Shown here: positions 8,753 through 18,607 of the stretch, in pieces
How the letters are laid out: every line of letters begins with the position of its first letter
Position numbering within the stretch: the stretch's first letter is position 1
From: Candidatus Babelota bacterium
Lineage (GTDB): Bacteria > Babelota > Babeliae > Babelales > Vermiphilaceae
Assembly (NCBI GenBank): GCA_029262615.1
Contig: JAJCZD010000011.1
Span: forward strand, 1-64,000
Direction: 5' to 3'
DNA length: 64,000 bases
The notes under the pieces: generated by a model
Database searches by the model: none
Told to the model about the DNA's origin: nothing
Seen by the model: only the letters and a program-made list of their open reading frames with translations
Position numbers and translations under genes: made by a program

Positions 8753-9769
8753 TTAAGCAATTCTGAAAAACATTAAATTGGCATTACCTAAGGACCATAT
8801 AGCAGCACTAGAAGTCATACCTATTAGGCTTATCATGGTACCAGCCGTTAAAGCCAGAATTGTAGAGCTCATGATGGTGAATCCCTCGCCATTTATTGAT
8901 CGACCAAATCTTTCAGTGAAAGGTAGTGCAATTGTTCCAGCCCCAGTGCCAAGAGCTATAAAAAGGGAACTAGAAAGGTTAGCTGGGTCTGGAAATGCTG
9001 CTACACTCCCGATGACAAAGTAAGTTCCAGTTGTGGGGGCAGTTAATGTAATGGGGCCTGGAAGTGGAATATAAGGAGTGTCCTGGTTAAAATTAGCAAA
9101 GATTGCATTGCCGATTAGGCCAAAGTCGGAAGTAATTATGGGACCAGTAGCACCAGTAACTCCAGTAGCTCCAGTAACCCCAGTAGCTCCAGTGGCACCA
9201 GTTGGACCGGTAGCTCCAGTTATACCTGAGGTAGTACTAGATTCAGTTGGTGAAAAAATTTTGCCAAACACATTTAAATCACCGCAGATGGTGGCGGTGC
9301 CAACCTTCAAGTTTTCAACTGTTAGACATTTTGCACATAATTTTGAAAAAGCACCACAAGAATTCTTGCCTCGCCTTCCATTTCGCTTTTGGATAATGAT
9401 TTTTGCATTACCATTTACTAAATGGGTTTTATACCATTCTAAGGTATTGCGCATCGGCATCATTTTGGGGTATGGTGGGGTATGCTCTAGGGCCTGGTCA
9501 ATAGCCTTGTATATTATTTTTTCTTCAATCACATGAATATTGTCATCAATGCAATTGCAAACCTGGTTTATCTCGGGTAAGGTAACCAGTTCTTGTACCT
9601 GTTTCATGCATATACAAACATCATCTGGAATATAAACAAAGGTAATATCAGCGTGATCCATCACCATAGCCAGTTCTTGCTCATTAAATGGGCTTTTCTC
9701 AGAGGAGTCTGGCCTTGGATGCCCATAGGCAAGTGCTACTAATAATAGGGTGACAAATATTTTCTTCAT
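8753..9769 (-). CDS. Secreted collagen-like protein with C1q/BclA-like head
   Basis: The 338-residue product starts with a signal peptide (about 1-16) and a 150-residue N-terminal region with several Cys, including C-I-C and C-N-C. A short Gly-X-Y run of G-A-T-G and G-P-T-G units follows (about 185-210), then a beta-rich C-terminal domain of about 120 residues resembling trimeric C1q/TNF-like heads of exosporium collagens. The segment just before the collagen run (L-K-V-G-T-A-T-I-C-G-D-L-N-V) is paralogous to one in the 9843-10418 product. It is the last gene of the surface-protein cluster, 73 bases from the previous one, with its own GGAGA ribosome site. Probable trimeric surface protein. 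Confidence 0.82.
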   Translation of the reverse strand: MKKIFVTLLLVALAYGHPRPDSSEKSPFNEQELAMVMDHADITFVYIPDDVCICMKQVQELVTLPEINQVCNCIDDNIHVIEEKIIYKAIDQALEHTPPYPKMMPMRNTLEWYKTHLVNGNAKIIIQKRNGRRGKNSCGAFSKLCAKCLTVENLKVGTATICGDLNVFGKIFSPTESSTTSGITGATGPTGATGATGVTGATGVTGATGPIITSDFGLIGNAIFANFNQDTPYIPLPGPITLTAPTTGTYFVIGSVAAFPDPANLSSSLFIALGTGAGTIALPFTERFGRSINGEGFTIMSSTILALTAGTMISLIGMTSSAAIWSLGNANLMFFRIA

Positions 9770-9842
9770 AGCTCTCCTTTTTGTAATTAATTACTATTTT
9801 TTGAATATATATAAACTATTTGCGCTTTAAAAGAAATTTTAA

Positions 9843-10418
9843 TTAAGCAATTCGAATTATACTTAATCTAATTTCAATTAAATCATAACTAGTTGCTAGT
9901 TGAACTTCAGCAAATAGGTCAATAGTTTCACCAGCATTTACCGTAAAAAAACCTTGTGTTGCTAATGCTGCATTATCAACAAAAGCATTAGTTGATATAA
10001 TTTGAGGTTGAGTACCCAACGTTGCATTTTTCAAAAGTTGAATTCGTATAGCATTACCAGCATTTTTGAATGCACTCATGGTTGCAATAGCAAAATAAGT
10101 GCCACTTTCATTTACTGTCAGTGAAAGAACTTGGACAGGATTAGTGCTTGAGATTACAGATATGTCAAGAAAAGCAGTTTGGTTATTAGAGGGATTTATA
10201 GTTCCTTTTACGGTGAGATCGCCGTTAATTGTTGCATCTTGGCATACTTGTAGGCAACCGGTTTGTAATAATCCTTTAACTAGTAAGTTACACAAAACTG
10301 CCGGATGACCAAAGCGGGTTATTTCTTTTTCGGGCTTAACTTCTATATTTTCTTCTATTTGCGCAATAATTACTAAAGTAATAAAAAGAAGAAAAATAGA
10401 AATATTCTTTTTTTTCAT
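9843..10418 (-). CDS. Secreted protein with C1q/TNF-like head, no collagen
   Basis: The 191-residue product has a signal peptide (about 1-20), a short acidic linker, a Cys-containing beta-solenoid-like stretch (C-Q-D-A-T-I-N-G-D-L-T-V-K-G) and a beta-rich C-terminal domain of about 110 residues that lines up by eye with the head of the 8753-9769 protein. It is a collagen-free paralogue. It starts 9 bases after the stop of the 10428 gene and is probably the last cistron of the five-gene operon that begins at 18510. Confidence 0.75.
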   Translation of the reverse strand: MKKKNISIFLLFITLVIIAQIEENIEVKPEKEITRFGHPAVLCNLLVKGLLQTGCLQVCQDATINGDLTVKGTINPSNNQTAFLDISVISSTNPVQVLSLTVNESGTYFAIATMSAFKNAGNAIRIQLLKNATLGTQPQIISTNAFVDNAALATQGFFTVNAGETIDLFAEVQLATSYDLIEIRLSIIRIA

Positions 10419-10427
10419 ATGTAAACC

Positions 10428-12209
10428 TTAATTGATTGCCGTTTGGTCATAGCGGAATGAAATTGAGGAAAGATAAACATCAGCTTCGTATTCATTTGCG
10501 GGCACGCTTGGAGCAGTTCTATCAAGAACCAAGAAAGCCCAATCTTGTGCTAAAATAGTTGATGCATCTAATGAAATAGTAGTAAATACGTGACGCAAAT
10601 TACCATTGGTTGGATCAGTAATTGAGATATCATCAGAGACAATGGTTTGGGAAAAACCTCCGGTACCCAGTTCTTGGTCATTCTTTACAAACTCTGAACG
10701 CACACGTAATGCAGCAGTCTCACCATTAGCCTTAGCATTAGCAATAATAAGATGTATTTCAATGTCTACTGAACCCGTATTGTCAAAATTATTAGGAATC
10801 TGAAATGCCAGAGAAAGAGGATCTTGTACCTGATTTGAATTGTTTAATGCCCAGGTTGCAAGTGGGGGTCGTGAAGGACCCGTTGTAGGGGAGAAATTAA
10901 AAAATAGTGTGTTTGGATTGCGTCCAGAATTATTTACAAAATTGTTTGCATTAAAAACTAACTCTCCGGTACCAGCTATTAATAACTCTATACAACCTGT
11001 ATTATTTAATGGACGAAAAACAATTCCTTTTTTACCAAAAGAAGAATCAAGAATTCCGTTAGTTAAATAACGGAAAAGTAATGAGCCACATTCAGAAAAG
11101 CCGATTGGGACTATTCTTCCATCAGTTTGTATTGCCAAACTTCTTGCTTGAGATGGTGAGTTGGTTGCATTAGTTATTACTCCACCAGTTCCAAAGGTAC
11201 CATCTAAACTTCCTGCAGTGGTGTAACGTGCTAGAGAAAATCCAGTTGTCGTACCCCCTGTAAAGCTACCGGCTGCAACAATCTCTCCTGTTGTTTGAAT
11301 AACAATACTATTAATTTGGCTAGTACTATTAATGTCTGTTGTTACAACTCCGCCAGTTCCAAAGGTACCATCTAAAATTCCTGCAGTGGTATATCGAGCA
11401 AGCGCAAAATCCTCATCAGAAAAACCTGCTGCTATAATTTCACCAGTTGATTGTATTGCAAGTGCATTAATTGAAGATTCAATTCCTATAGGTGTTAGGA
11501 CAATGCCATCAGCATCAAAAGTGGTATCTAATATGCCTGTTGTTGTGTATCGAGCTAATGCAAATTGGTTTAAATTGTTTGTAGTAGTACCTCCTACAAT
11601 TACTTTATCGTCTGATTGTACAACTAAAGCAGATGCCAGCGCATTACTACCAATTATTGTATTTGCGATTCCTCCAGTGGCATAGGAAGTATCAAGGACT
11701 CCAGTGGTAGTATAGCGAGCTAAACAAAATTCATTTTGGCCTGTAGAGTTTGCGGTACCTGCAACTATTACTTTACCATCTGATTGCAGCCCGATTGCGC
11801 TTGCATTTGCACCATCTTTAATTGAGGTTGTAGTGATTCCAGAAGTACCAAAAGAGGTATCTAAAGAACCATCAGGTAAATATCTAATAATTAAAAATTC
11901 GGTTGTGGTGTTTAGTGAATAACCAGCAATGAGGATTTTATCATCAGGTTGTATTATTATTGCATTTGCTACAGCACCATTATTTACTGAAGTGTTGACA
12001 ATGCCATCTATACCAAAAGAAGTGTCAAGGATGCCATCAGTAGTATAACGAAGAACAAGAGCTTCTAGAATTTCTGATTGGATGATTCTCCCACAACAAA
12101 CTATTTTTCCGTCTGATTGCAAGGCAGCTGCATTTAGTTGAATATCGGATATGTTTTGTCCTATTAAGGGCATAAAAATGGTACATAAAAAAATAAATTT
12201 TATTTTCAT
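10428..12209 (-). CDS. Secreted delta-60-repeat (propeller-like) protein with type-B head
   Basis: The 593-residue product has a signal peptide (about 1-17), followed by eight or so repeats of about 50-55 residues matching the delta-60 pattern (D-G-K-I-V-x-A-G, then L-A-R-Y-x-x-x-G-x-L-D-x-T-F-G). Tandem delta-60 repeats are expected to form a beta-propeller-like fold. The last 170 residues form a different domain containing W-A-L-N-(N/D), I-E-I-H-L-I and a final I-S-F-R-Y. It is shared with the head of the 18608 protein but not with the C1q-type heads. Start is 13 bases after the stop of the 12223 gene. Function is probably adhesion or display; this is inference. Confidence 0.82.
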   Translation of the reverse strand: MKIKFIFLCTIFMPLIGQNISDIQLNAAALQSDGKIVCCGRIIQSEILEALVLRYTTDGILDTSFGIDGIVNTSVNNGAVANAIIIQPDDKILIAGYSLNTTTEFLIIRYLPDGSLDTSFGTSGITTTSIKDGANASAIGLQSDGKVIVAGTANSTGQNEFCLARYTTTGVLDTSYATGGIANTIIGSNALASALVVQSDDKVIVGGTTTNNLNQFALARYTTTGILDTTFDADGIVLTPIGIESSINALAIQSTGEIIAAGFSDEDFALARYTTAGILDGTFGTGGVVTTDINSTSQINSIVIQTTGEIVAAGSFTGGTTTGFSLARYTTAGSLDGTFGTGGVITNATNSPSQARSLAIQTDGRIVPIGFSECGSLLFRYLTNGILDSSFGKKGIVFRPLNNTGCIELLIAGTGELVFNANNFVNNSGRNPNTLFFNFSPTTGPSRPPLATWALNNSNQVQDPLSLAFQIPNNFDNTGSVDIEIHLIIANAKANGETAALRVRSEFVKNDQELGTGGFSQTIVSDDISITDPTNGNLRHVFTTISLDASTILAQDWAFLVLDRTAPSVPANEYEADVYLSSISFRYDQTAIN

Positions 12210-12222
12210 TGGTGATTATCCT

Positions 12223-14169
12223 CTATTCAATTCTCGAAATAGTTATGTTAAAGCTAGGAAATGTTGATCCACTAACCGTAGCAGATACGACTCTTACTGG
12301 CGTTAACTGTGCGGTAAATTGAAATCGTAAAATATCATTGGTATTTATTTGTTCTATAAAAGAATGGGAAATAGGCATGGGGTTAACATTACGAAAAACC
12401 TCACGTGCTGCTTGACTGCCACTAATAGGTGTACCATTTAACGTTGCTCTAAAAGAAGCAACAGGGGTGCCACTACCCTCATTAACTATTGCGTCATAGG
12501 TAATCAAGTAACGTCCAGTTTGATTACAGGTAAAATCTGCAGATCCAGTTGTATGAGCCCAACCATCAATATCGGCATTTGTGTTGAGTGTTATATTTTG
12601 GAAAGTATTTGTGATAGCAATTGTTTGTGTAGTGGTATCAAAAGCATGAACATAATTGTTGGTCATGTCTATAATATCAATTTGAGATTGTAGATCTTCA
12701 CAACAGCTTACGGCAAATGTATCAAGTTCGGAAATTTGAATCTGTTGTGTATCACAACAAGATTCCAGGAGGTCAATTCTAGTATCTTGTATTTCACAAC
12801 AACTCAAAGCCTGTTCGCAACAAGTTTCCAGGATGTTAATACGAGAATCATTAGATTCACAACAACTTTCTACTAAATCAATTTGTGTATCAATTATATT
12901 CAATTGAGATTGAGAAGCAATGATTTTGGATAAACAACCGATATTATTTGCTGGTTCAAAAACAAAACCATTTTGTCCAAATGATATATCGATAGAACCA
13001 TTTGTTAAGTACCGTATTAAAAGTGCACCGCAACCAGAAAAACCGACAGGGACTAAATCACCATCGGTTTGTAATACAATTTCTTGTGCTTGTGCAGGAG
13101 AAATTGTATCATTTGTTACTAAGCCACCGGTTCCAAATGTTGCATCTAAGCTACCCCCTGAAGTATAACGTGCTAGAGCAAATCCAGTTGTCATACCGCC
13201 AGTAAAACTACCGGCTGCAACGATCTCTCCTGTTGTTTGAATAACTACACTATTTACTTGTGCATTATTACTAATACTTGTAGTAACCGTACCGCCGCCA
13301 TTAAAAGATACATCAAGACTTCCGGTAGAGGTGTAACGAGCTAAAGCAAAATCATTATCTGAAAATCCACCAGCAACTATTTCTCCGGTACTTTGTAAAG
13401 CAAGAGAATTAATACGCGCATTAGCACCAAAAGGGGTAACTACTACGCCATCAGTATCAAATGTCCCATCTAAAGTGCCACTGGTAGTATAACGAGCAAG
13501 GGTAAATTGTAATAACCCATTCTCTGTTGTGCTGCCACCAACAATTGCTTTGTCGTCAGTTTGGATTACAAGTGCATTTCCCAGAGCATTTTGTCCAATT
13601 ATACTTGTTTGTATACCAGCCGTTCCATAAGTTGGATCAAGGTCCCCATCATTAATACCGTCATTAATATAACGAACAATAGCAAATTGGGATTGCCCAT
13701 TAATGACTGCAGAGCCGGTGACCACAATTTTGTCATCGGATTGTAAGCCAATTGCATTTGCATTAGCTCCAGAGCCAATTAATGTGGTAACGATACCAAT
13801 GGCAGCTGAACCAAATGTGGTATCCAAATTACCATTAGTTAAATAACGAATTAACAAAAATTCTGTCGATGAACTGACAGTTGTACCAGTAATTATAATT
13901 TTGCCATCCGATTGCACGGCAATAGCATTACCAAAATCTTGGTCTCCAACTGAGGTTCTTACAATTCCATTAGTTCCGAAGGTTGTATCAAGGGAACCAT
14001 TCGTATTATACCTGGCTACTAAAATTTGGATCGTATTACCTATCGTTACATTACCAACAGCAACAATTTTTCCATCAACCTGAAGCGCAGAAGCATTTAA
14101 TTGTATCTCATTAAATTCAATTGCTTGCAATGAAAAACAAAATGTTAGCAGGAATCCTAATTTTTTCAT
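12223..14169 (-). CDS. Secreted delta-60 propeller, Cys-Cys coiled coil and C1q-like head
   Basis: In order along 648 residues: signal peptide (about 1-17), delta-60 repeats (about 20-410), a short coiled coil of Cys-Cys pairs (E-S-C-C-E, E-T-C-C-E, L-S-C-C-E and so on) from about 430 to 510, and a C1q-like head of about 135 residues containing F-T-C-N-Q-T-G-R-Y-L-I-T-Y-D and ending F-N-I-T-I-S-R-I-E. The stalk is shorter than those of the two upstream paralogues. It is an operon member, 8 bases after the 14178 gene stop. Predicted to be a surface trimer. Confidence 0.82.
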   Translation of the reverse strand: MKKLGFLLTFCFSLQAIEFNEIQLNASALQVDGKIVAVGNVTIGNTIQILVARYNTNGSLDTTFGTNGIVRTSVGDQDFGNAIAVQSDGKIIITGTTVSSSTEFLLIRYLTNGNLDTTFGSAAIGIVTTLIGSGANANAIGLQSDDKIVVTGSAVINGQSQFAIVRYINDGINDGDLDPTYGTAGIQTSIIGQNALGNALVIQTDDKAIVGGSTTENGLLQFTLARYTTSGTLDGTFDTDGVVVTPFGANARINSLALQSTGEIVAGGFSDNDFALARYTSTGSLDVSFNGGGTVTTSISNNAQVNSVVIQTTGEIVAAGSFTGGMTTGFALARYTSGGSLDATFGTGGLVTNDTISPAQAQEIVLQTDGDLVPVGFSGCGALLIRYLTNGSIDISFGQNGFVFEPANNIGCLSKIIASQSQLNIIDTQIDLVESCCESNDSRINILETCCEQALSCCEIQDTRIDLLESCCDTQQIQISELDTFAVSCCEDLQSQIDIIDMTNNYVHAFDTTTQTIAITNTFQNITLNTNADIDGWAHTTGSADFTCNQTGRYLITYDAIVNEGSGTPVASFRATLNGTPISGSQAAREVFRNVNPMPISHSFIEQINTNDILRFQFTAQLTPVRVVSATVSGSTFPSFNITISRIE

Positions 14170-14177
14170 TACTGTCC

Positions 14178-16682
14178 TTATTCAATTCTAATGATGGTTA
14201 TATTAAAGCTTGGAAAAGTAAAACCACTATCTGTTGGAAGAAGTCGAACGCTTGTATTTTGTCCCGTAAACTGAAAACGGAGTATGTCTCCTGAATTTAT
14301 TTGTTCAATAAAAGAGTGGGAAATAGGATGTGGGTCAACACCATTGGTTAATTCAATTGCTGATTGGCTCCCGCTAATTAATATTGTATTTAAAGTGGAT
14401 TGTAATGCAGCAAGGGGGGTTCCTGAACCTTCTGCTAGTATTGCATCATAGGTTATTAAATATCTTCCTGTTTGATTACAAGTAAACTCAGCTGTACTGA
14501 CGGTGTGATCCCAGCCATCAATATCAGAGTTCGTACTTAAAGTTATATTTTGGAACGTACCAGCAACAGCAACAAATTGAGTAGTTGTATCAAAGGAATG
14601 TACATAATTATTGGTGATGTCGATGATATCAATTTGTGATTGCAAATCATCACAACAACTTACAGCAAATGCATCTAGTTCAGAAATTTGAACTTGTTGG
14701 GAATCACAGCAACTCTCAACCAAGTCTATCCTAGAATCATTTGATTCACAGCATGATTCGACTAGATCAATTCGTGTATCCTGTACTTCGCAGCAACTTG
14801 TTAGATCATCACAACAAGTCTCCAGGATATTAATGCGAGAATCATTAGCATCGCAGCAGGATTCAACAAGGTCAATGCGTGTGCCGTTAGTCTCACAACA
14901 AGAGGTTAATAGGTCAATTTGAGTTTCTTGCAGTTCACAACAGGAAGTTAATTCTTCTAGTTGTGTTTCGATGGGGCCAAGATCAATCATGGATAGATTG
15001 TCAATTTGTGATTGTAAAGAGTCGCAACAAGAAACAGCAAAGGCGTCTAGTTCTGAAATTTGTATTGCTTGTGCATTGCAGCAGCTTGTTAGGTCCTCGC
15101 AACAGGTTTCTAAGATGTTGATCCGAGAGTCGTTAGCATCACAGCAAGATTCTAACAGGTCGGTGATTGAAGTAGGAGCGGTCGGACCGGTAGCCCCAGT
15201 TGGGCCGGTGGGCCCGGTAGGGCCGGTAGGGCCAGTAATTAACTGAATGTTATCGATTTGTGATTGCAAAGAATCACAACAAGAAGCTGCAAAAGTATCT
15301 ATTTCTGAAATTTGTATAGCTTGTGTATCGCAGCAAGATTCTACTAAATCGATACGAGTATCTTGTGCTTCACAGCAGGATTTTAATAAATCAACTTCAG
15401 TTTCAAGGCCATTAAATTGAGATTGAGAAACAGTGATCCGTAAGATACAACCAAGATCATTAAATGGTTCCAGTACAGTCCCATTAGTACCAAAAGTGGA
15501 GTCTAATACACCGGTTGAAAGGTATCGCAAAACTAATCCGCCACAATCACTAGATCCAAGGACTAGTAATTTTCCATCGGTTTGCAGCAATAATTTTTGG
15601 GCTAATGAAGGTGAATTATCACTATTTAGAACTATGCCACCGGTTCCAAACGATACATCAAGTGAACCAGTTGAAGTATAACGAAGTAGTGCGACGCCAA
15701 TTGTTTCTTCAGTAAAAAAGCCACCAGCAACGATCTCACCAGTTGATTGGATTACAATACTATTTACTCTATCAGATTCACTTACCTCTGTGGTTACGGT
15801 TCCAGTGCCATTAAAAGTTACATCTAAGGCACCGACAGCAGTATAGCGTGCTAGTGCAAAATCTCTATCTGATACGCCACCAGCAACGATCTCACCAGTG
15901 GTTTGTAGAGCAAGAGAATATATTATTGCATTAGTTCCCAATGGTGTGGTTACAATGCCATCAGTATCAAATGTAACATCCAAAACGCCAGCTGTTGTAA
16001 AGCGTGCTAGTGCAAATTGGGATAAACCACTGAGGTTGGTACTACCACCAATAATGGCTCTGTCATCTGGTTGCAGTACTAAGGCATTTCCTGTGGCATT
16101 ATTTCCTATTATAGTAGTGACAATACCACCAGTGCCATAGGTTACATCTAATGTTCCATCACTAATACTATCATTTATGTAGCGGGCAACTGCAAATTGC
16201 GTTTGGCCTGATATGTTTGTTGAACCAGCTACCACAATGCTATCGTCAGATTGCAAAGCAATGCCTTGTGCGTTACTGGCACTACCAATTAAAGTTGTTA
16301 CAACGCCTGTTGCTAATGTGCCAAAAGTTGTATCTAAGCTTCCATCGGCCAAATAACGTATTACTAAAAATTCCGTCGCAGTATCTATTGTAGATCCTGC
16401 AATTACAATTTTACCATCAGTTTGAATAGTAACACTTTGTGCGCTATCTGTTTGACCTACTTGAGTTGTTATAATACCGGCTGTGCCAAAACTACTATCA
16501 AGAGATCCATCCGTATTATAACGAACTACCAATACTGATTGACCACTCGAGGTCATTGCGCTCCCAGCGGCAACAATTTTTCCATCAGTTTGTAGTGCTC
16601 CTGAATTGAATTGGATATTTGTCAGATCCATAGCAACAATCAAAGGAACAAAAAATGAAATAAAAAATATACTTTTTTTCAT
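14178..16682 (-). CDS. Secreted delta-60, Cys-Cys coiled-coil, collagen and C1q-like protein
   Basis: The ATG at 16682 is preferred to one six codons upstream because AAGGA precedes it and the signal peptide M-K-K begins there (cleavage just before Met-Asp-Leu). The 834 residues comprise delta-60 repeats (about 20-410), a long coiled coil with many Cys-Cys pairs usually 14 residues apart, an embedded collagen run (G-P-T-G repeated, then G-A-T-G), more Cys-Cys coil, and a C1q-like head ending F-N-I-T-I-I-R-I-E. It carries every module of the cluster in one chain. The start lies 10 bases past the stop of the 16693 gene. Confidence 0.82.
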   Translation of the reverse strand: MKKSIFFISFFVPLIVAMDLTNIQFNSGALQTDGKIVAAGSAMTSSGQSVLVVRYNTDGSLDSSFGTAGIITTQVGQTDSAQSVTIQTDGKIVIAGSTIDTATEFLVIRYLADGSLDTTFGTLATGVVTTLIGSASNAQGIALQSDDSIVVAGSTNISGQTQFAVARYINDSISDGTLDVTYGTGGIVTTIIGNNATGNALVLQPDDRAIIGGSTNLSGLSQFALARFTTAGVLDVTFDTDGIVTTPLGTNAIIYSLALQTTGEIVAGGVSDRDFALARYTAVGALDVTFNGTGTVTTEVSESDRVNSIVIQSTGEIVAGGFFTEETIGVALLRYTSTGSLDVSFGTGGIVLNSDNSPSLAQKLLLQTDGKLLVLGSSDCGGLVLRYLSTGVLDSTFGTNGTVLEPFNDLGCILRITVSQSQFNGLETEVDLLKSCCEAQDTRIDLVESCCDTQAIQISEIDTFAASCCDSLQSQIDNIQLITGPTGPTGPTGPTGATGPTAPTSITDLLESCCDANDSRINILETCCEDLTSCCNAQAIQISELDAFAVSCCDSLQSQIDNLSMIDLGPIETQLEELTSCCELQETQIDLLTSCCETNGTRIDLVESCCDANDSRINILETCCDDLTSCCEVQDTRIDLVESCCESNDSRIDLVESCCDSQQVQISELDAFAVSCCDDLQSQIDIIDITNNYVHSFDTTTQFVAVAGTFQNITLSTNSDIDGWDHTVSTAEFTCNQTGRYLITYDAILAEGSGTPLAALQSTLNTILISGSQSAIELTNGVDPHPISHSFIEQINSGDILRFQFTGQNTSVRLLPTDSGFTFPSFNITIIRIE

Positions 16683-16692
16683 AATGAATTCC

Positions 16693-18510
16693 TTAATCAA
16701 GTCTGCTGATTGTTATACTAAAACTAGGATAGGTTGAACCACTGACTGTAGCCGATAACAAACTAATTGCTGTATTTTGACCAGTAAATTGAAATCGTAT
16801 TATTTCTGTGGCCTCTACTTCTACCATAAATGAGTGAGAGGTTGGTTGAGGTTGTCCATTTCTAAATAATTCAATAGCATTTTGACTTCCGGAGATTGGC
16901 GTTCCATCCAATGTAGCGCGTAATGAAGCAATTGGTGTTCCACCCCCCGGGCCTTCTTCTAAAATAGCATCATAGGTAATTAAGTAGGTACCGGTTTGGT
17001 TACAGGTAAAATCAGCGGTTCCTGCGGTATGGCTCCATCCATCAACAACAGCATTTGTGTTAAGGGTGATATTTTGGAACGCGTTTACTGTTGCAACTCC
17101 TTGTGTTGTAGTATCAAATGCATATATAAAATTATTGGTGATATCGATAATATCAATTTGAGATTGCAAGTCATCACAACAACTTAATGCAAATGCATCT
17201 AGTTCAGAAATTTGGTTTTGTTGAGCATCACAACAAGATTCAACAAGTTCGATTCTAGAATTGTTACTTTCGCAGCAACTTTCCACCAGGTCGATGCGAG
17301 AGTCGTTAGCTTCACAGCATGATTCAAGTGTATCTATCTGTGTAGTTTGTACCTCACAACAGCTTGTTAATATTGCACAACAGGTTTCTAAGATATTAAC
17401 TCTAGAATCATTCGCCTCACAACAAGATTCTACCAGATCAATTCGAGAATCATTTGCTTCGCAGCAAGAGGTTAGTTCGGTTATCTGAGATTCGATTGGA
17501 CCTAAGTCGATTATGGAAAGGTTATCGATTTGAGATTGTAAGGAATCACAACAAGAAACGGCAAAAGCCTCAATTTGAGATATCCGCGCTTCTTGAGCAT
17601 CGCAGCAACTCAAGGCTTGCTCACAACAAGTTTCTAAGATTTCTATGCGAGAGTCATTCGCCTCACAGCAGGACTCTAAAGTATCAATTTGTGTAGTTTG
17701 TACATCGCAACAACTGATTGCTTGCTCACAACAAGTTTCTAAGATGTTGATTCGGGAGTCATTTGCTTCACAGCAAGACTCTAATAGGTCGGTGATTGAA
17801 GTAGGAGCGGTCGGGCCGGTAGCACCGGTTGCGCCAGTTGGTCCCGTTGGGCCGGTCGGTCCGGTAGGGCCAGTAATTAACTGAATATTATCGATCTGAG
17901 ATTGCAGTGCATCGCAGCAACTTAATGATTCCTCACAACAAGTCTCTAAAATATTAATTCGGGAATCATTCGCATCACAGCAGGATTCTAATAAATCTAT
18001 TTGTGTAGTTTGTATTTCGCAACAACTGATTGCTTGCTCACAACAAGTTTCCAAAATATCTATCCGAGAACCATTCGCTTCACAGCAGGACTCTAACAGG
18101 TCGGTGATTGAAGTAGGAGCATCTGCTCCGGTAGCACCAGTAGCACCAGTTGGTCCCGCGGGGCCGGTCGGTCCGGTAGGGCCAGTAATTAACTGAATGT
18201 TATCGATTTGAGATTGCAATGCATCGCAGCAACTTAATGATTCCTCACAACAGGTTTCTAATATGTTAATACGAGAATCATTTGCATCACAACAGGAATC
18301 TAAAAGATCAATTTGTGATTGCAGTTCTTCAAATGCAGAAATGCCACCGGTTGCTCCCGTTGCGCCAGTTGGGCCCGCTGGCCCTTGAGGCCCGGTTGCA
18401 CCAGTACTTCCCTTTTTTACAAAACAAAAACAAGATCTGTTAGTTTCGGTATTAATAATAAAAAAAGAAAATAAAAAAAATAAACATAATAATCGACTTG
18501 TAATTTTCAT
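16693..18510 (-). CDS. Secreted collagen/Cys-Cys coiled-coil protein with C1q-like head
   Basis: The 605 residues contain a signal peptide, a C-F-C-F-V entry followed by a collagen run (G-S-T-G-A-T-G-P-Q-G), then a coiled-coil stalk in which I count 24 vicinal Cys-Cys pairs. Most pairs are 14 residues apart, some 7 and one about 18, and the stalk is interrupted by two further Gly-X-Y runs. The C-terminal 135 residues are the same C1q-like head as in the 12223 and 14178 proteins. There are no delta-60 repeats. It is the first gene of the tight five-gene operon. Its ribosome site sits beside a small hairpin in a short leader. Confidence 0.85.
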   Translation of the reverse strand: MKITSRLLCLFFLFSFFIINTETNRSCFCFVKKGSTGATGPQGPAGPTGATGATGGISAFEELQSQIDLLDSCCDANDSRINILETCCEESLSCCDALQSQIDNIQLITGPTGPTGPAGPTGATGATGADAPTSITDLLESCCEANGSRIDILETCCEQAISCCEIQTTQIDLLESCCDANDSRINILETCCEESLSCCDALQSQIDNIQLITGPTGPTGPTGPTGATGATGPTAPTSITDLLESCCEANDSRINILETCCEQAISCCDVQTTQIDTLESCCEANDSRIEILETCCEQALSCCDAQEARISQIEAFAVSCCDSLQSQIDNLSIIDLGPIESQITELTSCCEANDSRIDLVESCCEANDSRVNILETCCAILTSCCEVQTTQIDTLESCCEANDSRIDLVESCCESNNSRIELVESCCDAQQNQISELDAFALSCCDDLQSQIDIIDITNNFIYAFDTTTQGVATVNAFQNITLNTNAVVDGWSHTAGTADFTCNQTGTYLITYDAILEEGPGGGTPIASLRATLDGTPISGSQNAIELFRNGQPQPTSHSFMVEVEATEIIRFQFTGQNTAISLLSATVSGSTYPSFSITISRLD

Positions 18511-18547
18511 ACTAGCTCCAGAGCTCCTCTTTTTTTATTAAGCTAGT
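18511..18547 (-). promoter_or_regulatory. Leader inverted repeat before the surface-protein operon
   Basis: ACTAGCT (18511-18517) and AGCTAGT (18541-18547) can pair, and a smaller AGCTC/GAGCT hairpin lies inside around the GGAGCT ribosome site. This could occlude translation of the 18510 gene. Only base pairing is seen; regulation is inferred. Confidence 0.35.
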
Positions 18548-18575
18548 ACAAACACAAGAGTGATGCAAGAGTAAG

Positions 18576-18605
18576 AAACTGGTGGGTGCTAACACCCACC
18601 AGTTT
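18576..18605 (-). terminator. Strong terminator hairpin after the 18608 gene
   Basis: A perfect 13-pair stem (AAACTGGTGGGTG with its complement) and a four-base loop lie directly after the stop of the minus-strand gene. The following minus-strand sequence is only moderately T-rich. It separates this gene from the downstream operon. Confidence 0.75.
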
Positions 18606-18607
18606 AA

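Noticed and set aside
15180-15240. Short repetitive GC-rich DNA resembling a repeat array
   Set aside because: It encodes Gly-X-Y collagen triplets in frame. No spacers or conserved direct repeats as in CRISPR.
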